The position numbers and the translations under genes were made by a program. Under the pieces are notes generated by a model that did not search any database, was not told the origin of the DNA, and saw nothing but the letters and a program-made list of their open reading frames with translations. This document shows, in pieces, positions 7,327 through 13,088 of a stretch of 15,973 nucleotides of DNA (position 1 is the first letter of the stretch; each line of letters starts with the position of its first letter). Source of the stretch: DAOPYE01 sp035352715 (GTDB taxonomy: Bacteria > Acidobacteriota > Holophagae > Holophagales > Holophagaceae); NCBI GenBank assembly GCA_035352715.1, contig DAOPYE010000061.1:1-15973 (forward strand), in the 5' to 3' direction.

Positions 7327-7355
7327 AAATTAGCACCTGGACAGACCAACGTCAA
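7327..7355 (-). promoter_or_regulatory. Sigma-70-type promoter of the uronate operon
   Basis: On the minus strand TTGACG (7355-7350) is followed after exactly 17 bases by TAATTT (7332-7327), preceded by TG at the extended -10 position (TGCTAATTT). Transcription is predicted to begin near 7320, giving a leader of about 70 bases before the regulator TTG start. Confidence 0.7.
7336..7350. promoter_or_regulatory. Second, weaker operator-like sequence inside the promoter spacer
   Basis: The plus strand contains TGGACAGACCA at 7338-7348, identical to the core of the first operator (TGGTCAGACCA) except T to A at the fourth base. Its outer arms do not pair. Its centre is 32 bases from the first site, about three helical turns, and it lies between the -35 and -10 boxes. 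Confidence 0.55.
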
Positions 7356-7365
7356 CGCGACGCCC

Positions 7366-7415
7366 ATCAAAAGAAATCCGGCCGGGAACGCGAAGATGTT
7401 GCGTTCCCGGCCGGA
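7366..7415 (-). terminator. Intrinsic terminator of uxaC
   Basis: A perfect 15-bp GC-rich inverted repeat (7377-7391 and 7401-7415) surrounds a 9-nt loop and is followed on the minus strand by TTTCTTTTGAT. It begins 20 bases beyond the uxaC stop codon and separates uxaC from the regulator-led operon. Confidence 0.9.
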
Positions 7416-7434
7416 TGACTGGAGAGGGGACGCC

Positions 7435-8844
7435 TCAGGCGCCCAGGCTGAAATAGGCTTCCGCGTTGCCGAAACAGATATCGCGGACCATGCCGCCCAC
7501 CAGGGCGAGATCATCCGGCAGCAATCCGCGCTCCATGTCGTCTCCCAGCAGATTGCAAAGCACACGACGGAAATACTCGTGGCGGGAATACGAAAGGAAG
7601 CTGCGTGAATCCGTGAGCATGCCCACAAAGCGGCTCAGAAGACCCTGGTTGCCCAGAGCGCGGAGCTGGCGCTCGATGCCATCCTTCTGATCCAGGAACC
7701 ACCAGCCGCTGCCGAACTGGATCTTTCCTGGCGTGGAGCCATCCTGAAAACACCCGATGAGGGTGGCGATGAGTTCGTTATCCGCCGGGTTCAGGTTGTA
7801 GAGGATCGTCTTGGTTAGGGCGTTGGCGCTTTCCAGGCGGCCCAGCATGTTCACCAGGCCCGATGCGACCGGGGCATCGCCGATGGTGTCGAACCCCGTA
7901 TCCGGTCCCAGCGTTTTGAAGGTCCGCGGGTTCACGTTGCGCATTACGCCGAAGTGGATCTGCTGCACCCAGCCCTTGGCGTGATTCATGCGACCGAATT
8001 CGAAGAGCATGGCCGCCTTGAACTGGGCCGATTCCTCCGCGCTGGGCGCGCTGCCGGCCATGGCCTTGTCGAAGATGAGGGCCGCCTGCGCGGGCGTGCA
8101 TTCCTCGCCATAGGGGCGGTTCAGCCCGTGGTCCGAAAGGCGGCAGCCATGTGCGTGGAAATAGTCATGACGCTTCTCTAAAGCCTTCACGAATGTCGAA
8201 AAGGAGCTGATATCGCAATCCGATGCGGCTCCGATCGCCTGGACGTAGGCCTTGAAATCGGGTGATTCGACGGCCATGGCCTTATCCGGCCGGAAGGTCG
8301 GCAGCACGCGCGCCGGGGATTTCCCTGACGCGGCGATGGCGGCATGGTGCTTCAGATCGTCGATGGGATCATCGGTCGTGCAAAGGGCACGAACCCTGGA
8401 TCTGGCCAGGATGCCGTGGCACGAGAACTCGGCCGAACGCAGTTGCTCGCTGGTCTGATCCCAGATGCGCTGGGCGCTGGATCCATCGAGCAGTTCATCA
8501 ATGCCGAAGTAGCGCTTAAGTTCGACATGGGTCCAGTGGTACAGCGGATTGCAAAGGGTTTTGGGAACCGTTTCCGCCCAGGCCTGGAACTTCTCGCGAT
8601 CCGGTGCATCGCCCGTAACCAGGCGTTCGGGCACGCCGTTGGCGCGCAAGGCCCGCCACTTGTAGTGATCACCGCCCAGCCAAAGCTGGGTCAGGTTCTC
8701 CCAGGTGCGGTTGGTCGCGATGTCCTGTGGGGGCAGGTGGCAGTGGTAGTCCAGGATCGGACATTCCCGTGCGAATTCATGAAACAGGGCCGAAGCCGTG
8801 GACGAATGGAGCAGGAAATCGTCATGGATGAAGGGCCGGGGCAT
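7435..8844 (-). CDS. uxaC: Glucuronate (uronate) isomerase
   Basis: The protein has 469 residues, essentially the length of E. coli UxaC, an amidohydrolase-superfamily enzyme that isomerises D-glucuronate to D-fructuronate and D-galacturonate to D-tagaturonate. Clear motifs are DYHCHLPP (32-39) with metal-binding His34 and His36, GDHYKWRALRANG (58-70), LCTTDDP (154-160), TFRPDKAM (183-190) and the late SRSFLSYSRHEYFRR segment. The ATG at 8844 has GGAG five bases upstream and matches the usual N-terminus. An in-frame ATG at 8892 would add 16 residues with no family support. It is the entry enzyme for the operon downstream, yet is separated from it by a strong terminator, so it is transcribed on its own. 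Confidence 0.95.
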   Translation of the reverse strand: MPRPFIHDDFLLHSSTASALFHEFARECPILDYHCHLPPQDIATNRTWENLTQLWLGGDHYKWRALRANGVPERLVTGDAPDREKFQAWAETVPKTLCNPLYHWTHVELKRYFGIDELLDGSSAQRIWDQTSEQLRSAEFSCHGILARSRVRALCTTDDPIDDLKHHAAIAASGKSPARVLPTFRPDKAMAVESPDFKAYVQAIGAASDCDISSFSTFVKALEKRHDYFHAHGCRLSDHGLNRPYGEECTPAQAALIFDKAMAGSAPSAEESAQFKAAMLFEFGRMNHAKGWVQQIHFGVMRNVNPRTFKTLGPDTGFDTIGDAPVASGLVNMLGRLESANALTKTILYNLNPADNELIATLIGCFQDGSTPGKIQFGSGWWFLDQKDGIERQLRALGNQGLLSRFVGMLTDSRSFLSYSRHEYFRRVLCNLLGDDMERGLLPDDLALVGGMVRDICFGNAEAYFSLGA

Positions 8845-8863
8845 CGCGTCTCCGAAGATGGGG

Positions 8864-8872
8864 TGGTCACCA
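8864..8872. promoter_or_regulatory. Possible regulator half-palindrome in the uxaC leader
   Basis: The sequence TGGTCACCA is a perfect TGGT/ACCA inverted repeat with a one-base centre, lying 20 bases before the uxaC start. It shares its half-sites with the operators at 7303-7350 but has different spacing (one base instead of three), so binding by the same regulator is uncertain. Confidence 0.4.
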
Positions 8873-8929
8873 ACCCTTGCGGAAAGTTCCATTCCCGTTG
8901 GGCCTGAACGACCTGCGGATCATCGGGCA

Positions 8930-8935
8930 AGTATA
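8930..8935 (-). promoter_or_regulatory. Likely -10 element for uxaC
   Basis: On the minus strand this reads TATACT, five of six consensus bases, about 85 bases upstream of the uxaC ATG. The region 16-18 bases further upstream (TTCTCC) is a poor -35 box, suggesting a weak or activator-dependent promoter. Confidence 0.45.
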
Positions 8936-8976
8936 GCCGACGGGCCGCTTGGAGAAGCCGGAGGGCCAGGTCGGCC

Positions 8977-8982
8977 TAGAAT
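8977..8982 (+). promoter_or_regulatory. Likely -10 element for the SPFH gene
   Basis: TAGAAT matches five of six -10 consensus bases. It would start transcription near 8989, just before the AAAGGAG ribosome binding site at 8994-9000. No good -35 box is seen at 16-18 bases. It lies back to back with the uxaC promoter candidate. Confidence 0.4.
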
Positions 8983-9005
8983 GGGCACAGTTCAAAGGAG
9001 ACATT

Positions 9006-11042
9006 ATGAATATTCCGGACACACAGGGGCTTTCATCCCTGGCCATCGGCGGCTGGGCGCTGCTGGGGCTCGTCCTGATCGTCTTGATTTCCAAGACGAT
9101 CCGTTACATTCCCAACAATCGCGTGGGCATCGTAGAAAAACTGATCAGCGGACGCGGATCGGTGGAGAAGGGGCTCATCGCGCTCAATGGTGAGGCCGGC
9201 TTTCAGCCAGATGTGCTGCGCGGCGGCTGGCACCTGTTCATCCCCTTCGTCTATCGCATCCACAGGATGCCTTTGGTGACGATTCCCCAGGGCAAGATCG
9301 GCTATGTATTTGTCCGAGACGGGCAGGACTTGCCAGCGACCCAGGCCTTGGCGAGCAATGTGAAAGCCAACGATTTCCAGAGCGTTCGGATCTTCCTGCA
9401 GAACGGTGGTCAGAAGGGACCGCAGCGCCAGATCCTGCGCGAAGGCACCTATGCCGTGAATCTGGCGCAATTCGTGGTGCTGACGGAAGACCAGATGTAC
9501 TACCTGCCCCTGGATCGCAGCGAGCTGGACACCTTCCAGAAGATGAGCGCCATCATCGCCGAGCGCGGCGGATACCGCCCCATCGTCATCCGGGGCGCGG
9601 ACGACGTGGTGGGGATCGTCACGGTTCATGACGGTCCCAGCCTTCCCCAGGGCGAGATCATCGCCCCCACGGTCGGGCAGGATGTAGCCGTGGTCGACGC
9701 GTACCACAACAATTTCCAGGATGCGGACAAGTTCCTGAAGGCGGGTGGTCTGCGCGGACGCCAGTACCAGGTGCTGGTGGAAGGCACCTATTACATCAAC
9801 CGGCTCTTTGCGACGGTGGAAGCCATTCCCAAGACGGTCGTGGAAGTGGGCACCGTGGGCGTGGTGGTGAGCTACACCGGCCAGCAGGGCACGGATATCA
9901 GCGGCCAGGAATACCGCCACGGCGAGCTGGTCACGAAGGGCGAGCGCGGCGTGTGGAGCGAACCCTTGCTGCCGGGCAAGTACGCGTTCAACACCTATGC
10001 GGGCAAGGTGCTGATGGTGCCCACGACCAACTTCATCCTGAAGTGGACGAAGGGCGAGGTGGGCAGCCACAAGTTCGATGAGAACCTCACGGAGGTGAGC
10101 CTCATCACCAAGGACGCCTTCGAACCCAGTCTGCCTTTGTCAGTGGTTGTCCATATCGACTACCGCAAGGCACCACTCGTCATCCAGCGGTTTGGCGATA
10201 TCAAGAAACTGGTGGAGCAGACGCTGGACCCGATGGTCAGCGCCTATTTCAAGAACATCGGCCAGACGCGCACGCTCATCCAGCTCATCCAGGACCGCAG
10301 CGCGATCCAGGAACAGAGCGGCGTCCAGATGAAGGAGAAATTCAGCCAGTACAACCTGGAACTGCAGGAGGTGCTGATCGGCACGCCCACCAGCGGCGCG
10401 CCTGGCGGGCAGATCGAGCAGATCCTCGTGCAGCTTCGCAGCCGCCAAATCGCCGACGAGCAGGTGGAAACCTACGCGCGGCAGGAGAACGCGGCCGTCA
10501 AGGAACGCGAACTGCGCGAGGCGGAAGCCAAGGCCAAGCAGCAGACGGCGCTGACGGAATCGGCCATCAGCATTGAGGTGCAGAGCAACGCGGGCAAGGC
10601 CGAATACGCCAAGGCCCAGCAGCAGGCGGCCCAGATCCAGACCCTGGCGGGTGCCGAAGCCGAGAAGCTGCGCCTCATGGGCGAAGGCGAGGCCAAGCGC
10701 ATCAAGGTGATGGCGGAAGCCCAGGCCGAGCAGGCTGCCCGCGTGGGCGTCGCCCAGGCATTGGCCATCGAAGAGCAGGTGCGAGCCTACGGCGGGCCCC
10801 AGTTCCAGCTGGTGCAGCAGGTCATGAACCGCTTTGCGGAAGCCATCGAGAAATCGCAGGTGGATGTGGTGCCCAAGATCAACATGGCCGGCGCCCAGGG
10901 CGGTGGCAGCGTCATCGAGAGCCTGCTGAGCCTGCTGTTGAGCCAGAAGGTCGGCGATATGGCTGGCATCACCCCGGCCACGAGCAGCGCCCAGGCGGAA
11001 GCCCTGAAGGCGCAGCTAAGGAAGCGCATCGAGAACGCATAG
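9006..11042 (+). CDS. Flotillin-like SPFH/band-7 membrane protein
   Basis: The protein has 678 residues. One hydrophobic segment (about 11-30, SLAIGGWALLGLVLIVLISK) anchors it. The next 350 residues are beta-rich and contain repeated G-x-Y modules (GGWHLFIP at 73-80, GTYAVN at 147-152, GTYYIN at 260-265, GKYAFN at 324-329), each preceded by a leucine-rich strand and mostly followed by a V/P-rich strand. An SPFH core follows at about 350-480, then a long Ala/Glu/Lys/Gln coiled coil (about 480-595) with AEAEKLRLMGEGEAKRIKVMAEAQAEQ style heptads as in flotillins, then a Gly-rich tail. Such proteins oligomerise into membrane microdomain scaffolds. The ATG at 9006 has AGGAG five bases upstream. 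An upstream TTG at 8949 is rejected because it precedes that site. No NfeD partner is adjacent. It stands alone between divergent uxaC and convergent ABC-F genes. Flotillin-like fold is well supported, physiological role unknown. Confidence 0.85.
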   Translation: MNIPDTQGLSSLAIGGWALLGLVLIVLISKTIRYIPNNRVGIVEKLISGRGSVEKGLIALNGEAGFQPDVLRGGWHLFIPFVYRIHRMPLVTIPQGKIGYVFVRDGQDLPATQALASNVKANDFQSVRIFLQNGGQKGPQRQILREGTYAVNLAQFVVLTEDQMYYLPLDRSELDTFQKMSAIIAERGGYRPIVIRGADDVVGIVTVHDGPSLPQGEIIAPTVGQDVAVVDAYHNNFQDADKFLKAGGLRGRQYQVLVEGTYYINRLFATVEAIPKTVVEVGTVGVVVSYTGQQGTDISGQEYRHGELVTKGERGVWSEPLLPGKYAFNTYAGKVLMVPTTNFILKWTKGEVGSHKFDENLTEVSLITKDAFEPSLPLSVVVHIDYRKAPLVIQRFGDIKKLVEQTLDPMVSAYFKNIGQTRTLIQLIQDRSAIQEQSGVQMKEKFSQYNLELQEVLIGTPTSGAPGGQIEQILVQLRSRQIADEQVETYARQENAAVKERELREAEAKAKQQTALTESAISIEVQSNAGKAEYAKAQQQAAQIQTLAGAEAEKLRLMGEGEAKRIKVMAEAQAEQAARVGVAQALAIEEQVRAYGGPQFQLVQQVMNRFAEAIEKSQVDVVPKINMAGAQGGGSVIESLLSLLLSQKVGDMAGITPATSSAQAEALKAQLRKRIENA

Positions 11043-11063
11043 CACGCAGAGCGTAAATGTCAT

Positions 11064-11116
11064 CCAGCGGCAAGGGCAGGGGAGATCCCGCTGCCTCTGC
11101 CGCTGGATTTCTGTTT
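11064..11116 (+). terminator. Intrinsic terminator between convergent SPFH and ABC-F genes
   Basis: A long hairpin has a 9-bp outer stem (11064-11072 with 11098-11106) and a 5-bp inner stem (GGCAG with CTGCC), separated by a 2-base internal loop on each side. On the plus strand it is followed by ATTTCTGTTT. It lies about 20 bases after the SPFH stop codon. The minus-strand tail is less T-rich, so action on the ABC-F transcript is plausible but weaker. Confidence 0.75.
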
Positions 11117-13061
11117 ACGCCTGCGTGCGCTTTTCCTCGAGTTCCAGCCATTCCAGTTCGAAGACCTCGAGCGCTTCCTTGGCCTGGGCCTGGTCCTTCA
11201 ACGCCTGGTGGCCTGGGGCCTCGGCGGTCAGGAAGGCGGAAGGATCCGCCAGGATCTGATCCAGCTCCGCGATGCGAGCCTGCAGTTCGCTCATTTGCTT
11301 TTCGATCTCGTCGACGCGGCGCTGTTCCTTCTGGCTGATCCCCGACTTGCGCTTGGGCTCCGACCGGGATGTGGTCGGCGCAGCGGCTTTGGTCGCAGCC
11401 TTCTCGACAATGCTTGTCGCGGCATCGCGCTCCGCGCGCAGGCTGCGAACGGAGGTCGGATTGCCGTCGTAAAACTCCCAGTGGTCGGGGCCTTCAGCTT
11501 TCCAGGCCAGCGTGTGCGTCGCCACCTGGTCGAGGAAAAAACGATCGTGGCTGACCAGCAACAGGGTGCCCGGATAGTCCATCAATGCTTCTTCCAGGTT
11601 CTGAAGCGTGGGGATGTCCAGATCGTTGGTGGGCTCGTCCAGTACCAATAGATCGGCGGGATGCAGCATGGCTTTGGCGAGCAGCAGGCGGTTTCGCTCG
11701 CCGCCGGAAAGCGTGGAAACGGCCCGTGCCTGATGATCCACGGGGAATCCGAACGAGGTCAGGTACACATGGGCCAGCAGTGTCGAATCACCGAGCTTCA
11801 CGACCGCAGCGCGATCCGCGAGATTTTCCAGGATGCTCATATTGTCATTCAGTTCGCCGCGGCCCTGGCTGATGGCGCCGACGGTGAGTTTGGGATGGCG
11901 CGCGAGTTCTCCGGACTTCGGCTGCAGGTCTCCCAGCAACAAACGGAGCAGGGTGCTCTTGCCGCATCCATTGGGCCCAAGCAACGCCAATCGCATCCCG
12001 CGCTGCATCTGCAGATCCAGGCCCCCGATCAGCTCGGGGCCGCCTTCATAGTTGAAGTTCAGACGTTCGATGGAAACGAGGTTGTCGGCGCGGGTGTCGC
12101 CGCCTTTGAAGGACAGGGACTGTCGCGTTTCCGTTCGGGTTCGATCCTGCACATCATCCTTGAGATCCAGTACATCCTGGATCCGGAGCTTGGATTTCCG
12201 GGTTCGCGCTTTCGCGCCGCGCCGAAGCCAGGCCAGCTCGCGCCGCAGGCGGTTCTGCATGTGCGTGGTCAGGCGCGCCTCTCGGAACTCGCGGTCCGAT
12301 TTCTCCAGCAGGTAGTCGCTGTAGCTGCCGTCATAGCTGCTGATCTGGCCATTCTCCAGCTCCAGCATCCGGTCCACGACCGCATCCAGGAGATGTCGAT
12401 CGTGGGTGATGAGGAGCAGGGCGCCTTCAAAGCGTTGGAGCCAGGCCTCCAGGCGTTCCACCTGCTCGGGATCCAGATGGTTGGTGGGCTCGTCGAGCAC
12501 CAGCACGTCGGGATCTTTGAGCCACGCCTGGGCCAAGGCGACACGCTTGCGCCAGCCCCCAGAAAGGCTCTCCACAAGCGCATCCATGTCCTCCAGGCCC
12601 CAGGTGGTCCGAGCGGTGTTCAGGCGTGGCTCCAGATCCCAGCCCATGTGGTTGAGGTGGTGCTCGACGATTTCAAGTTCGCCCAACAAGCGATCTTCAG
12701 TGACACCGTCTTCGCGGGATTGGGCCGCATGCAGTTCTTCGTGGATCTCGCCATGGCGCTGGATGAGCGTCCGGTGATCGGAGAGCGCCGATTCCAGCGC
12801 GTCGCGTACCGTCGCGCCTGGATTGAAATGGGGATCCTGTGACAGTCGCGCGATCCGGAGGCCCTGCGTGACAATGACCTCGCCCGAATCTGGGATATCC
12901 TCGCCCGCCAGCAGCTTGAACAGGGTGCTCTTGCCCGCGCCATTACGGCCGATGAGGCCGACCTTCTCGCCCTGCATCAGCCCGAAGGTCAGATCCTCAA
13001 GGATAGGCTGGGCGCCAAAGGCTTTGGTGACGCGAACGAGACTGAGAGCGATTCCGGCCAT
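11115..13061 (-). CDS. uup: ABC-F family ATPase, Uup-like
   Basis: The protein has 648 residues with two ABC ATPase domains and no membrane segment. Domain 1: Walker A GRNGAGKST (38-46), signature LSGGW (166-170), Walker B with LVLDEPTNHLD (Glu191 catalytic), H-loop His220. Domain 2: GPNGCGKST (362-370), LSGGE (451-455), LLVLDEPTND (Glu476), His505. The interdomain linker holds RRELAWLRRGAKARTRKSK (273-291), a Uup-type signature, and the C-terminus (about 575-645) is a coiled coil typical of Uup. ABC-F proteins of this group act on ribosomes or nucleic acids rather than transport; Uup is linked in E. coli to transposon-excision and translation phenotypes. The ATG has AAGGA five bases upstream. 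It begins 27 bases after the histidine kinase stop codon, probably in the same transcript. EttA or another ABC-F paralogue is a less likely alternative. Confidence 0.85.
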   Translation of the reverse strand: MAGIALSLVRVTKAFGAQPILEDLTFGLMQGEKVGLIGRNGAGKSTLFKLLAGEDIPDSGEVIVTQGLRIARLSQDPHFNPGATVRDALESALSDHRTLIQRHGEIHEELHAAQSREDGVTEDRLLGELEIVEHHLNHMGWDLEPRLNTARTTWGLEDMDALVESLSGGWRKRVALAQAWLKDPDVLVLDEPTNHLDPEQVERLEAWLQRFEGALLLITHDRHLLDAVVDRMLELENGQISSYDGSYSDYLLEKSDREFREARLTTHMQNRLRRELAWLRRGAKARTRKSKLRIQDVLDLKDDVQDRTRTETRQSLSFKGGDTRADNLVSIERLNFNYEGGPELIGGLDLQMQRGMRLALLGPNGCGKSTLLRLLLGDLQPKSGELARHPKLTVGAISQGRGELNDNMSILENLADRAAVVKLGDSTLLAHVYLTSFGFPVDHQARAVSTLSGGERNRLLLAKAMLHPADLLVLDEPTNDLDIPTLQNLEEALMDYPGTLLLVSHDRFFLDQVATHTLAWKAEGPDHWEFYDGNPTSVRSLRAERDAATSIVEKAATKAAAPTTSRSEPKRKSGISQKEQRRVDEIEKQMSELQARIAELDQILADPSAFLTAEAPGHQALKDQAQAKEALEVFELEWLELEEKRTQA

Positions 13062-13088
13062 GAGGATCCTTGCAAACGGGATAGTCTC

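Noticed and set aside
7303..7350. Reading the repeated ACAGACCA/TCAGACCA motif as a CRISPR or iteron array
   Set aside because: There are only two copies, both palindromic at the core and both placed on promoter elements, which fits operators.
8845..8892. Longer UxaC start at 8892
   Set aside because: The added 16 residues have no family counterpart, and the ATG at 8844 has a well-spaced GGAG and the usual N-terminus and length.
8949..9005. TTG start of the SPFH protein at 8949
   Set aside because: The strong AAAGGAG lies between it and the ATG at 9006, and the probable -10 box would be inside the coding region.
9006..11042. SPFH protein as part of an anti-phage defence island
   Set aside because: No nuclease, NTPase effector, toxin or other defence gene is adjacent; its neighbours are a uronate isomerase and a housekeeping-type ABC-F ATPase.
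11115..13061. ABC-F protein as an antibiotic-resistance (ARE) determinant
   Set aside because: The linker signature and the C-terminal coiled coil fit the housekeeping Uup group, and no resistance context or attenuator leader is seen.
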